Numbered from the stretch's first letter, positions 15,352 through 23,975 are shown. The stretch is 39,727 nucleotides of DNA from Planctomycetota bacterium (GCA_009691855.1 SIAI01000037.1:1-39727), one strand, 5' to 3'. The notes: generated by a model not told the origin, from the letters alone. Made by a program: numbers and translations.

Positions 15352-16334
15352 TGGCTCCTCGACAGGACGAAGGCGAACACGGATTCGAGCGAGCGCCGCG
15401 CTTCGGAGGGCGGCAGGTCGGTCACGCTGCGCTGCGCGCTGAGCACCAGCTCCTGCGCGCGCGCCTGGGCCTGGGCCACGCCGCGGCCGACGTCGCAGAC
15501 CGCCAGCAGCGCCGCGCGCCGGTCGAGCAGCTCGGGGCGCGTGTACACGTCGCGCATGGCCGCGCGCACGCCCTCGTCGGCGGCCTGGTAGGTGAGCAGC
15601 ACCGGCAGGGTCACCTTGCCGTCCTCGACGTCCGTGCCCACCGACTTGCCGAGCTCTTCCTCGCGCGCGGTCAGGTCGAGACAGTCGTCGATGATCTGGA
15701 AGGCGAGCCCGAGGTTGCGCCCGGCCTCGGCCATGCGCGCGCCCAGCTCCTGGTTGCCGCCCGGATAGCGCGCGCCGAGCTCGCAGGCCGCGGCGTACAG
15801 GCTGGCGGTCTTGGCCGCGGCGATCGACTCGTAGTCCGCGCGGCTCATCTCGAAGTCGTAGCGCCGCGTGGACTGCTCGATCTCGCCGACGCACAACGTG
15901 CGCGTGGTCTCGGCCAGCAAGCGGCTGCACAGACGCGACGAGAGCTGCGTCGAGAGCGCGAAGGCGCGCGCGTACAGGAAGTCGCCCAGCAGCACCGCGA
16001 TTTGATTGTCCCAGCGCTGGTTGACGCAGGCCACGCGCCGGCGCACCTCGGCCCCGTCGAGGATGTCGTCGTGCACCAGCGTGGCCAGGTGGATCATCTC
16101 GACGATCGCTGCGACCGCGGCATGCTCGTCGGTGGTGTTGCCGGTCGCCTCGCCGGTCAGCAGCACCAGCGCGCCGCGCAGTTGCTTGCCCTGGAAACGC
16201 GCCACGTGGTGCGTCATGTCACGCACGGCGGCCGAGCGCTCGTCCACCTGCGCCGCCAGGATCGCGCGCATGCGCTCCATGCCCGGCGCGACTGGTGCCA
16301 AGAGCTCGGACAGCAGCTCCTTGGAGCCCTTCAC
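15348..16334 (-). CDS. Trans-polyprenyl diphosphate synthase (quinone side-chain type)
   Basis: This class I isoprenyl diphosphate synthase condenses isopentenyl diphosphate onto an allylic primer to make a long prenyl chain, most likely for the quinone tail. Both Asp-rich motifs are intact: DDILD at 89-93 (LVHDDILDGAEVRRR) and DDCLD at 216-220 (FQIIDDCLD), with GKQLRGALVLL upstream and the GTDVEDGKVTLPVLL block downstream. Starting at the GTG at 16334, which overlaps the mobA stop as GTGA, gives 328 residues, the usual size. Product chain length cannot be read with certainty; hepta- or octaprenyl is plausible. Its neighbours (tatA, mobA, resB, ccsA) fit a respiratory role. Confidence 0.92.
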   Translation of the reverse strand: MKGSKELLSELLAPVAPGMERMRAILAAQVDERSAAVRDMTHHVARFQGKQLRGALVLLTGEATGNTTDEHAAVAAIVEMIHLATLVHDDILDGAEVRRRVACVNQRWDNQIAVLLGDFLYARAFALSTQLSSRLCSRLLAETTRTLCVGEIEQSTRRYDFEMSRADYESIAAAKTASLYAAACELGARYPGGNQELGARMAEAGRNLGLAFQIIDDCLDLTAREEELGKSVGTDVEDGKVTLPVLLTYQAADEGVRAAMRDVYTRPELLDRRAALLAVCDVGRGVAQAQARAQELVLSAQRSVTDLPPSEARRSLESVFAFVLSRSQ

Positions 16335-16981
16335 GCCCAGCGTCCTCCCGCGGCGAGGAAGTCCTCGCGCGTGTTCAGGTTTGGACCGGGTTGGAAGGCC
16401 TCGGCGCGCACGCGCACCATGCGCACGCACTCGTGGAACGAGTCCATGCGCCGTGCGCCGGCATCCAGCGCCGCGCGCACCGCCGGCAGCGCCGCGCGGT
16501 GCACCACGGCACACAGCGGCTCGAGGCCCTTCTCGCTCTCCGGCAGGACGAGCTCGGCGCCGCTCTCCCGCGCGCACTCGAGCAGCAGGCGAAAGACGTC
16601 CCCATCGGCGTAGGGCAGGTCACAGGCGAGCACGCAGGCGTAGGCCACCGGCGCGCGCTCCAGACGCGCCAGGACCGCGGCCAATCCCGCCAGGGGACCG
16701 GCTCCGGGTTCGCAGTCCAGGACGCACTCGAGCCCGAGCTCCGGGTAACGCGACTCGCAGCCGCTGGCCAGCAGCACGCGCGGGACGACCGCGCCCAGCA
16801 CGCGCGCGGCGCGCCGGACCAGGGGCTCGCCGTCAAGCTCCAGCAGGGCCTTGTCGCGCCCCATGCGCCGGCTCGCGCCGCCGCAAAAGACCGCGCCCCA
16901 GGCGTCGAGCGCGAGGCCGGGCCCCGGCGTTGGACGAGACGGCGGCGGGCGGGTCAAGGTGTCGCGCGCCGGGCGGCTCAC
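16331..16981 (-). CDS. mobA: MobA-like molybdenum cofactor guanylyltransferase
   Basis: MobA attaches GMP to molybdopterin in the cytosol to give the bis-MGD cofactor of DMSO-reductase-family enzymes. The nucleotide-binding signature CGGASRRMGRDKALLELDG lies at about residues 32-50, matching the family's GG-S-RMG-DK pattern. Later blocks also fit: EPGAGPLAGLAAVL, VLACDLPYADG, EPLCAVVHRAALP and the terminal PGPNLNTREDFLA. The start is taken as GTG at 16981, overlapping the tatA stop as GTGA with AAGGAT upstream. This gives 216 residues with a 30-residue Pro-rich lead-in, so a later start cannot be excluded. Its link to tatA makes sense because molybdoenzymes are common Tat cargo. Confidence 0.88.
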   Translation of the reverse strand: MSRPARDTLTRPPPSRPTPGPGLALDAWGAVFCGGASRRMGRDKALLELDGEPLVRRAARVLGAVVPRVLLASGCESRYPELGLECVLDCEPGAGPLAGLAAVLARLERAPVAYACVLACDLPYADGDVFRLLLECARESGAELVLPESEKGLEPLCAVVHRAALPAVRAALDAGARRMDSFHECVRMVRVRAEAFQPGPNLNTREDFLAAGGRWA

Positions 16982-17178
16982 TTCGGATCCTTGTCCTTGT
17001 CTTCCTTCTTGAGACCCTCGCCGAGCTCGTCGTCGCCCTTGAGGCCACTCTTGAACTCGGTGATGCTCTTGCCCATGGCCCGCGCCAGTTCGGGGAGCTT
17101 GCGGCCGCCGAAGAGCAGGATCACCACCGCGAGGATGATCACCCACTCGGTGGTGCCTATCAGCGCCAGATGAGTCAT
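16978..17178 (-). CDS. tatA: Twin-arginine translocase subunit TatA/E
   Basis: TatA forms the pore-like component that moves folded proteins across the inner membrane. The 66-residue protein has the family pattern: a short N-terminus, one membrane helix at about 9-25 (TEWVIILAVVILLFG), the FGGRKLPEL hinge, an amphipathic helix (ARAMGKSITEFKSGL) and an acidic Lys/Asp/Glu tail. tatB and tatC are not in this window. It is the first gene of the run that continues into mobA, prenyl synthase, lipoprotein, resB and ccsA, and it has a leader of about 75 nt with several hairpins. Confidence 0.95.
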   Translation of the reverse strand: MTHLALIGTTEWVIILAVVILLFGGRKLPELARAMGKSITEFKSGLKGDDELGEGLKKEDKDKDPK

Positions 17179-17264
17179 GTGGTTAGGTCCAGTCCGGCCG
17201 CCCCGCCGGATGGTCTACGCGAGACCCCGGGGCATGGGGAGAGAACCCCACCTTCGAGATTCTA
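17179..17264 (-). promoter_or_regulatory. Possible tatA promoter -10 and structured leader
   Basis: On the - strand, TAGAAT at 17264-17259 resembles a sigma70 -10 box, giving a start near 17252. I see no well-placed -35 box (TTGCGC is 21 nt upstream, which is too far). Between there and the tatA ATG the leader has three short perfect stems: 17235-17239 with 17246-17250, 17212-17216 with 17222-17226, and 17194-17198 with 17205-17209. They could be regulatory or only a product of the high GC. Confidence 0.3.
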
Positions 17265-17394
17265 GTCGATCCCTGCTCACGGGGCGCGCAAGCGAAAGCG
17301 CAAAAACGGCGCGGCGCCACCCAGCGTGCAAGCGTCCGGCGCCTGCAAGCGCCCATCCGGCAGCGCTGCACCGGGAAACGGATTCTGCGCCGAA

Positions 17395-18189
17395 TCAGGG
17401 CGCAGGCGCCAGCGCTGCCACCCGCCGCGCCAGACGTCGCCCAACCCGCTCGGGCAGCGGGGGCAGGACGCCGTCGGGTCGCGCCAAAGTGCCCTCGCCC
17501 TTCGCGCCCACGCGCGCTCCGCGGCCGACGGCGAGGCCTGCGCACGCGAGCGCGAGCCGCACGCCGAAGGACGCACTGTAGGTCGAGAGCCAGGCACCCG
17601 CGCGCATGCGCCGCGCGATCTCGGTCAGGAAGGGCGCCTGCCACAGTTCGGGCGCGCGGCGCGGCGAGAACGGATCCAGGAACACGGCGTCGAACTCGCG
17701 CCGTTCACCCGCGAGCAGGGTGACACGGGCGTCCCCGAGGCGTAGCTCGAGCGTGCTGCCACGCTCGTCCAGAGCCACTCCGCGCCCGGGCTGGACCAGC
17801 GCCGCGCGCAACGCGGCTCGCACGCGCGCGTGCCAGCGCGCCCAGGGGCCGTCGGCGAGTTCGGGGCGCTCGTACAGCTCCAGCCCGCGCACGATCACCT
17901 CGGGCTCGAGCTCGAGCGAGAGGGCCTGCAGCGGCACGCGCGTGCCTTCGAGCGCGGCCAGCGCTGCGGACAGGTTGAGTCCCAGGCCCGTGCCCACGTC
18001 GAGCAGGCGCAGCACGCCGAGCTCGCCACTCTGCGCGCGCTCGGCGAGACGGCAGGCGAGGGCATAGCGCTCCGTCGCCTGCTGCCAGGCACCCGAGCTG
18101 CTGTGGCAGCCCTCGCCGAGGTCCGCGTGCGTCAGGGTCCACGAGCCGTCCGCCGTCGGCGCGGGGCGCCAGTTTGGCCCCGGAGTCAC
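17395..18189 (-). CDS. MnmC-like SAM-dependent methyltransferase
   Basis: This resembles the methyltransferase domain of MnmC, which completes 5-methylaminomethyl-2-thiouridine at the tRNA wobble position. The Rossmann SAM site is LLDVGTGLGLNLSAALAAL, and the family block VFLDPFSPRRAPELW matches the FLDGFAPxxNPxMW pattern. STYSASFGVRLALACAGLAVG and GAKGEGTLAR continue the MnmC pattern. The N-terminal SSSGAWQQATERYALA segment corresponds to MnmC's substrate-side motif, but its usual Glu in GLxET is not obvious. The start is GTG at 18189 with GAGGAAC upstream, giving 264 residues. The FAD-oxidase domain of bifunctional MnmC is absent. The stop is separated from tatA by 216 nt. Confidence 0.78.
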   Translation of the reverse strand: MTPGPNWRPAPTADGSWTLTHADLGEGCHSSSGAWQQATERYALACRLAERAQSGELGVLRLLDVGTGLGLNLSAALAALEGTRVPLQALSLELEPEVIVRGLELYERPELADGPWARWHARVRAALRAALVQPGRGVALDERGSTLELRLGDARVTLLAGERREFDAVFLDPFSPRRAPELWQAPFLTEIARRMRAGAWLSTYSASFGVRLALACAGLAVGRGARVGAKGEGTLARPDGVLPPLPERVGRRLARRVAALAPAP

Positions 18190-18196
18190 CCGTTCC

Positions 18197-18901
18197 TCAC
18201 GCACGCGCGAGCTCCAGCCACGGACCGAAGCTCGTCGTGCACGGCGGCCCGCCGGCGTAACGCAGCGCCACCGCACGCGCGTCCACGCGCACCTGGCTGG
18301 CGCTGACCGTGCTCGCGTCGGCGCGGTGCATGCACGGCGACCAGGGGCCGCGCTCGGGCGCGTGGCTGGCGTGGAAGCGTTCGAAGGCCTCGCGCTCGAC
18401 GCGCGCGCCTACCAGTTGCACGAACACACGCTCGCGCTCGAGCTGCGCGCGGCCGCGTTCCAGCGACGAGCTGCACAGCGGCGCGCGCACGTCCGGCTGC
18501 GTCAATTCACGCCCGTCCCAGGCACGCACGCGCGGCGCGCGTCCGGGCTCGAAGCAGGCCAGCGTGAAGCCGCGGTAGCGCTCGAGCTCGACACGCTCGA
18601 GGCGCTCGAGCACCTCGTCACCCGCGCGCGCCGACAGGAGCTCACGCACCAACAGGCCGCGGCTGCGCGGCTCGGCCGGCAGCCCGCGCGCGTCCCAGGC
18701 GTTCAAGAGGCCCAGCGCGAGGCCGTGCTCGTTCACGCCCAGCCACGTGCCGCCCGCGTCCGCGTCGCGGGGCGCCAGCGCGCGCACGCCCTCGAGCTCG
18801 AGCGTCTCCGGCGCACGCGCCGACCCGCGGCGCACGGACTCGTCGCGGTTGAAGAAGAGCTCGAAGCCTTCGGGATGGATCAGCCAGCTGGCGGTGCACA
18901 C
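18197..18901 (-). CDS. NRDE (TANGO2) family protein
   Basis: This 234-residue protein starts MCTASWLIHPEGFELFFNRDES, which carries the invariant early Cys and the NRDE motif that names the family. Further family blocks are GGTWLGVNEHGLALGLLNAWD and RSRGLLVRELL. The C-terminal HRADASTVSASQVRVD and ALRYAGGPPCTT resemble the closing strands of the Ntn-hydrolase-like fold. The biochemical role is not settled; links to heme or lipid handling have been proposed for TANGO2. The start codon is GTG at 18901. It follows the polysaccharide deacetylase by 25 nt and precedes the MnmC-like gene by 7 nt. Confidence 0.85.
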   Translation of the reverse strand: MCTASWLIHPEGFELFFNRDESVRRGSARAPETLELEGVRALAPRDADAGGTWLGVNEHGLALGLLNAWDARGLPAEPRSRGLLVRELLSARAGDEVLERLERVELERYRGFTLACFEPGRAPRVRAWDGRELTQPDVRAPLCSSSLERGRAQLERERVFVQLVGARVEREAFERFHASHAPERGPWSPCMHRADASTVSASQVRVDARAVALRYAGGPPCTTSFGPWLELARA

Positions 18902-18926
18902 GCTGTCGCTGAGCGTAGCAAGCCGC

Positions 18927-19766
18927 TCAGGGCAGGCGCCCCTGCTCGCGCAGCACCTCGTGCAGCCCGGCGAAGCGGAAGCGCTGCACCAGCGCTTCGA
19001 GGCGCGGCAGGGTGCGCTCCAGGTTGAGGTAGTGCCGAAAGCGCTTGAAGGCGGAGGTCGCCTGGCGTGGCTGCCCGGGATCGAACTCCCACGGGTGCAG
19101 GTACAGCGCTGCCGGACGCCCGCGCCGCTCCAGGGACGCGATCGCGGCGCGCGTCACGGCCAGCGGCAGGAGCCGAAAGTAGCCGCCCCCGCCCACCGGC
19201 AGGTTGCGGCCGAGGCAGCGCACGGTGGCGACCGGGAACTCGACGATCGAACCCGCCGGACTCGCGACCACGCTGATGCCGGGTTCGAAGTCGGGCACGC
19301 CGTAGGTCGGATGGTGCACCGGATGGATCGAGGAGTCGTAGAGGTAGCCGCGCCGCGCGAGGATCTCGAAGGCCCACCAGGTCTGGCGCGTGAGCGTGAA
19401 GGTCGAGGCGCGGAAGCCGAGCGGGCGCGTGGCGCCGGCGGCGACCAGCGCGCGCTCCGTGCGCTCGAGATCCTGATCCAGGCCGCCGGGCCCGAGCTCG
19501 TCCAGGAACTTGTGCGCGTAGCCGTGGCTGGCGATCTCGTGTCCGCCGGCCAGGCACTTGTGCACGAGGTCGGGCCGGCGCTCGGCCACCCAGCCGAGGA
19601 AGAAGAACGTGGCGCGCGCGCCGTGACGCGCCAGGCACGCGAGCACCGCCTCCATGCCCACGTCGAGGCGCGAGGGCACCGCGTCCCACTGCTGCGGCGG
19701 GAAGTTGTCGCGCAGGTTGGCGACCTGGAAGAACTCCTCGACGTCGAAGGACAGCGCATGCTTCAT
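18927..19766 (-). CDS. Polysaccharide deacetylase, exosortase-A (PEP-CTERM) locus type
   Basis: This NodB-fold carbohydrate esterase removes acyl groups, probably from the exopolysaccharide made by this locus. Its start MKHALSFDVEEFFQVANLRDN matches the DVEDYFQV opening of the PEP-CTERM-locus deacetylase subfamily. Metal ligands are visible: Asp8 or Glu10 region in SFDVEEF, and the His pair in GGHEIASHGYAH. RASTFTLTRQTWWAFEIL and YLYDSSIHPVHHPTYG follow, then YLHPWEFDPGQPR with the distal catalytic His. The length is 279 residues. There is no signal peptide, which is normal for this subfamily. The ATG overlaps the stop of the upstream glycosyltransferase as ATGA. Confidence 0.9.
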   Translation of the reverse strand: MKHALSFDVEEFFQVANLRDNFPPQQWDAVPSRLDVGMEAVLACLARHGARATFFFLGWVAERRPDLVHKCLAGGHEIASHGYAHKFLDELGPGGLDQDLERTERALVAAGATRPLGFRASTFTLTRQTWWAFEILARRGYLYDSSIHPVHHPTYGVPDFEPGISVVASPAGSIVEFPVATVRCLGRNLPVGGGGYFRLLPLAVTRAAIASLERRGRPAALYLHPWEFDPGQPRQATSAFKRFRHYLNLERTLPRLEALVQRFRFAGLHEVLREQGRLP

Positions 19767-20935
19767 CGCTCGAGCTCCGTCACCGCCGCCAGCACGCGAC
19801 GCGCGTTGCCCTGCCAGGTGAGATCGAGCGCGGCCACCTTGGCGCGCGCCGCCGCGCCGAGGCGCGCGCGGAGAGCGGCGTCGGAGCACAGCCGCACGAG
19901 CGCGTTCGCCAGCGGCTCCTCCACCCCGCTCGGTACCAGGAGCGCATCCACGCCGTCGGCAAGCACCTCGCGCAGGTTCGGCTGATCCGGCGCGAGCACC
20001 GCCAGGCCCGCGGCCAGGTACTCGAACAGCTTGAGCGGCGAGGCGTAGGGATTGATCGCCGGCACCAGCGCCACGTCGAAGGCCGGCAAGAGCGCGGGGA
20101 TCGCCGCGTGCGGTCGCGCACCGGCGAAGTGCACGCGCGCGCCGAGTTGGAGCGCACGCGCTTGCCGTTCCAGCTCCGCGCGCGCCGGGCCCTCGCCCAC
20201 CAGCACGAGGTGCGTGCGCGCCAGCGCGGGCCGCGCCAGCGCCGTCAGCACGAGGTCCAGGCGGTGCCAGTCGCGGTAGAAGCCGACGAAGCCCAGCACG
20301 AGCTCGTCCGCGGCCAACGCGCCGAGGTCCAGCGCGGCGCGCGCCAGCGCGCGCGCGTCGACGGAATAGACGTAGCGCTCAGGATCGACGCCGTTGGGTG
20401 TCACCAGCACGCGCTCGTGGCGCACGCCCTGCTCGACCAGCATGTCGCGCAGCACGCCCGTCACGGCGCACACCAGGTCGGCCGAGCGGAAGACGTGCTG
20501 TTCGATGCGCCGCGCCAGGCGCGGGAAGGAGAGCCCGCGCGTGCGCTCGAGCTCCAACACCATCGGCGAGTTGACCTCCAGCACCAGCGGCTTCGCCAGA
20601 CGCCGGGCGGCGTACACCCCAGCCGTGTTGGCGAAGGCGTAGCGCTCGTAGACGAAGTCGGGGCGGAAGTCGCGCGCCGCGCCCAAGAGACGCGCGCGCG
20701 TCGCCGGTCCGTAGGCGTACTCGGCCAGCTCGCGCGCGAAGCGCGGCGCGCGCGTGATCCAGCCGTAGCGCGAGCCGCGGCCCGCAGTCGTCGCCGCCGC
20801 GGGCGCCGCGGCGCGCGCTACGAGCGAGAACTCCCGCACCTCGTGCCCCAGCGCGCGGAAGGCGGCGATCAGGGCGCGAATGTGCACGGCCTGGCCGTCC
20901 TCGGCCTGGGTGCGATGGTGGTACAGGATCCTCAT
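19763..20935 (-). CDS. GT4-family glycosyltransferase
   Basis: This 390-residue GT-B fold enzyme starts MRILYHHRTQAEDGQAVHIR. The N-terminal acceptor domain contains VYERYAFANTAGVYAARR and LVLEVNSPMVLELERTRG. The C-terminal nucleotide-sugar domain has LVTPNGVDPERY, LVLVGEGPARAELE and the donor-binding block SPLKLFEYLAAGLAVLAPD with the conserved Glu. It probably adds a sugar to a lipid-linked exopolysaccharide repeat on the cytoplasmic side; donor and acceptor are unknown. The gene is coupled by ATGA overlaps to the upstream glycosyltransferase and the downstream deacetylase. The start was chosen to match the overlap and the start of homology. Confidence 0.9.
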   Translation of the reverse strand: MRILYHHRTQAEDGQAVHIRALIAAFRALGHEVREFSLVARAAAPAAATTAGRGSRYGWITRAPRFARELAEYAYGPATRARLLGAARDFRPDFVYERYAFANTAGVYAARRLAKPLVLEVNSPMVLELERTRGLSFPRLARRIEQHVFRSADLVCAVTGVLRDMLVEQGVRHERVLVTPNGVDPERYVYSVDARALARAALDLGALAADELVLGFVGFYRDWHRLDLVLTALARPALARTHLVLVGEGPARAELERQARALQLGARVHFAGARPHAAIPALLPAFDVALVPAINPYASPLKLFEYLAAGLAVLAPDQPNLREVLADGVDALLVPSGVEEPLANALVRLCSDAALRARLGAAARAKVAALDLTWQGNARRVLAAVTELER

Positions 20936-22098
20936 GCGCCCTCGTCCATGGCGGCCTGCAGGCAGCGCTCCAGGGCCTGCAGGCTGGACTCCCAGGTGAG
21001 GTGCGCGACCGCGGCGCGCAAGGCCGCGGGTTCGAACGCGCTCGTCAACAGGCGTCCGAGCTGCGCAGCCAGGGCCGCGGGCTCGCGCGTGCGCGACAGC
21101 ATGCGCTCGGCGAGCTCGCCCAGCACCTCGGCCGTGCCGCCCGCGTCGGTCGCCAGTACCGGCCGGCCGCTGGACAGCGCCTCGAGCACCACGTTCGGCC
21201 GCCCTTCGCGCCGGCTGGTCAGGAGCAGGAGGTCCGCGGCGGCGTACCAGCGCGCCAGGACGGGCGGCTCGACCTCGCCGCGCAGCTCGACGCGCGCTTC
21301 GAGCCCGCGCGCGCGGATGGCGTCGGCGAGTTTGCGTTCGAGCGGGCCACGGCCGAGGAACACGAGCCGCTGCGCCTCGCTCGTGCGCGCAAAGACCTCC
21401 AGCGCGAGCAGCGGATCCTTGCGCTCGATCAGGTGCCCGCACACGAGCACCAGCCGCTCGGTCGGCGCCAGCGCGAGCCCCAGCGCGCGCCGCGCCTCGT
21501 TCTGCGCCTGCGGCCGGAACAGCTCGGCGTCCACGCCGTTCGCGACCAGCACGCCGCGGCCTTCGGCGTTGCCCAGGCGATCCATCACGCGCAGGAGATC
21601 GCGCGAGACCGCGCACCAATGTCCCGCCGAGCGCAGGAAGAAGGCCAGCTCGTCGGCCAGCCCGGCCTCGCCCGCCACCTCCAGCACGTCGCTGCCGCGC
21701 CCGCTGACGACGCAGGGGATGCGCCGCTCGCGCAGCTTCGTCACCGCCGCCGCGGCGGGCCAGGCGTAATCGAGCACGACCACGTCGGGACGCGCGCGCG
21801 CCAGGATCGGGTTCAGGCCCGCGCGCGCGAAGGCGCCCGCGTTGGCGCGCACGCGCCCAGGCCAGTGCAGATAGCGCGGGCGCTCGATCTCGATCCCCGC
21901 GCGCGTCTCGTGCGCCGGGATCTCGGCCAGCGCGCGCCAGCGCGCGAGCGGCAGCCAGCGGCTGGCGAAGGGCAGCGGCTGCGTGACGCGCACGGCGTGT
22001 CCGCGGGCGCGCATGTGCAGCCAGCGGCGCTCGGCGAACAGGCCCTCGACCGGACGCGAGGCCGACGGATAGAGCGAGGTCAGGACCTCGATCCTCAT
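20932..22098 (-). CDS. GT4-family glycosyltransferase
   Basis: This is a second GT-B enzyme of 388 residues, starting MRIEVLTSLYPSASRPVEGLF, a style common to glycosyltransferases of exosortase-A-type polysaccharide loci. The donor side shows VLVANGVDAELFRP, LVCGHLIERKDPLLAL, LVFLGRGPLERKL and SRREGRPNVVLEALSSGRPVLATDAGGTAEVL with the EGxxxxxxE motif. It is not close to its neighbour at 19763-20935, so it probably transfers a different sugar or makes a different linkage. ATGA overlaps join it to the amidotransferase upstream and the next glycosyltransferase downstream. Confidence 0.9.
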   Translation of the reverse strand: MRIEVLTSLYPSASRPVEGLFAERRWLHMRARGHAVRVTQPLPFASRWLPLARWRALAEIPAHETRAGIEIERPRYLHWPGRVRANAGAFARAGLNPILARARPDVVVLDYAWPAAAAVTKLRERRIPCVVSGRGSDVLEVAGEAGLADELAFFLRSAGHWCAVSRDLLRVMDRLGNAEGRGVLVANGVDAELFRPQAQNEARRALGLALAPTERLVLVCGHLIERKDPLLALEVFARTSEAQRLVFLGRGPLERKLADAIRARGLEARVELRGEVEPPVLARWYAAADLLLLTSRREGRPNVVLEALSSGRPVLATDAGGTAEVLGELAERMLSRTREPAALAAQLGRLLTSAFEPAALRAAVAHLTWESSLQALERCLQAAMDEGA

Positions 22099-23975
22099 GC
22101 CGAGAGCCCCGTGACCGCGTGACGCTCGCGCCAGCGCTCCAGCACCAGCAGGCTCCACAGCAGGCGATCGTGGTTGCGGGCGCCGCCCAGGTGCTCGGCC
22201 AGGAGGTTGTGCAGCGTGGAGCGCACGAACCAGTCGCCGGGCAGCTCCTCCAGCGCGGCGCGCACGGGTTCGCGCAGCGGTCCGCGGATCCATTCGCCGA
22301 GCGGCGTGTCGAAGCCGCGCTTGGCGCCGTCGAGCACCTCGGCCGGCAGGCGCGAACGCAGGGCCTCGCGCAGCGCGTGCTTGCCGCGTCCGTTGCGCAC
22401 CTTCTCGTTCGCCGGGAGGTTCGCGAAGCGCTCCACGAAGCGGTGGTCGAGCAGCGGCACGCGCACCTCCAGCGACACGGCCATCGAGGCGCGGTCGGCC
22501 TTGGCGAGGATCTGGTCGGGCAGGTAGGTGTGGAAGTCGGCGTACTGCGCGCGATAGAGCGGATCGTCGACCTCGGGCACGCGGTAATGGCGGGCGAACT
22601 CGGCGAACGGGTCGTGCTCGGCGAGACGCGCGGCGAGATCCGGGTGCAAGAGCGCCACGGCCTCGGCGCGTTCGATGCGCGTCACGCTGCGCCAGTAGGC
22701 GCGCGCCGGCTCGTCGCCCACGTTGGTCAGGAAGGTACGTCCGCGCAGGGCGCGCGGGGCCCAATCCAGGCGCGGATAGACGCGCCCCAGCGTGCGCGCG
22801 GCGGCGCGGCCCGGGGAGCCGAGCGCGCTGCGCACGCGGTTTTCGGCCACGTCGTGCACGTAGCGGCGGTAGCCGCCAAAAGTCTCGTCGCCGCCGTCGC
22901 CCGAGAGCGCCACGGTGACGTGCTCGCGCGCCACCTTGGAGACCAGGTACGTCGGCACGGTCGAGGGATCGGCCAGGGGCTCGTCGAAGAACCACGGCAG
23001 GGTGTCGAGCGCCAGCGCCGGATCGGGCTCGAGCACGCGCGTGTGGTGCACCGCGCCCAGGCGTGCGGCCGTGCGCTGCGCGATGGGCAGTTCGTCGTGC
23101 GAGCGCTCGCGGAAGCCGACCGAGCACAGGACCAGCGGGCCCGCGTCGGCGCGCCGCATGCTGGTCGCCACGGCCGTGCTGTCGATGCCGCCGGAGAGGA
23201 ACGCGCCGAGTGGCACGTCGCTCACGAGCTGGTCCTTCACGCAGCGGTCGAGCCACTCCAGGATCTCGTCGGGCTGGCTGGGGCCGCGCAGCTGACGCGG
23301 CATGTCCCAGTAGCGCCGCACGCTCTGCACGCGTCCGTCCTCGGCCACCAGCAGGTGCCCCGGACGCAGACGCTGCATGCCGCTCCAGGCCGCCTCGGTG
23401 CCGCCCACGTAGCCCTGCACGAGATAGTCGAGCAGCGCCTGCGGGCGCAGCTCGCGCGCCAGCTCGCCGCTGGCCAGCACGGCCTTGGCCTCGCTGCCGA
23501 AGAACAGGCCCCTCTCGCTCTCCGCGTAGTACAGCGGCTTGACGCCCAGCGGATCGCGCGCGAGCAACAGGCGCTCGCGACCCCCGCGCGCATCGAGCAG
23601 CGCGAAGGCGAACATGCCCACGAGGCGCTCGAGCAGGTGGTCGCCGTGCTCCTCGTACAGGTGCACCAGCACCTCGGCGTCGGAGCCGGTGCGGAACGCG
23701 TGCCCGGCCTGCTGCAGCTCCGCGCGCAGCTCGCGGAAGTTGTAGAGCTCGCCGTTGAAGATCACGGTCACGTCGCGCGCCTCGTTGAACAGCGGCTGGC
23801 GCCCGCCGGCGGGGTCGATGACGGACAGGCGCCGGTAGCCCAGGCCCACCCGCCCGGCGACGTGCAGCGTGCGGTCGTCGGGCCCGCGGTGCGCGATGGC
23901 GTCGGTCATGGCGGCGAGCACGCGCTCGTCGACGCGCGCGCGCTCGCGCAGGAACAGGCCGGCGATGCCGCACAT
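22095..23975 (-). CDS. Asparagine-synthase-like amidotransferase of a polysaccharide locus
   Basis: This 626-residue protein has the two-domain architecture of glutamine-hydrolysing asparagine synthetase. Cys2 (MCGIAGLF) is the N-terminal glutaminase nucleophile, followed by AHRGPDD, YRRLSVIDP, FNGELYNF and GSDAEVLVHLYEEHG. The synthase domain has the PP-loop SGGIDS at 261-266, then VALSGDGGDETFGGYRRY and ILAKADRASMAVSLEVRVPLLDHR. By context it belongs with the exosortase-A-associated amidotransferases, which are thought to amidate a sugar acid in the polymer; plain asparagine synthesis remains possible. The UDP-galacturonate and UDP-glucuronate chemistry encoded upstream would supply carboxylated sugars. 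It is 3 nt after the O-ligase gene. Confidence 0.9.
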   Translation of the reverse strand: MCGIAGLFLRERARVDERVLAAMTDAIAHRGPDDRTLHVAGRVGLGYRRLSVIDPAGGRQPLFNEARDVTVIFNGELYNFRELRAELQQAGHAFRTGSDAEVLVHLYEEHGDHLLERLVGMFAFALLDARGGRERLLLARDPLGVKPLYYAESERGLFFGSEAKAVLASGELARELRPQALLDYLVQGYVGGTEAAWSGMQRLRPGHLLVAEDGRVQSVRRYWDMPRQLRGPSQPDEILEWLDRCVKDQLVSDVPLGAFLSGGIDSTAVATSMRRADAGPLVLCSVGFRERSHDELPIAQRTAARLGAVHHTRVLEPDPALALDTLPWFFDEPLADPSTVPTYLVSKVAREHVTVALSGDGGDETFGGYRRYVHDVAENRVRSALGSPGRAAARTLGRVYPRLDWAPRALRGRTFLTNVGDEPARAYWRSVTRIERAEAVALLHPDLAARLAEHDPFAEFARHYRVPEVDDPLYRAQYADFHTYLPDQILAKADRASMAVSLEVRVPLLDHRFVERFANLPANEKVRNGRGKHALREALRSRLPAEVLDGAKRGFDTPLGEWIRGPLREPVRAALEELPGDWFVRSTLHNLLAEHLGGARNHDRLLWSLLVLERWRERHAVTGLSA

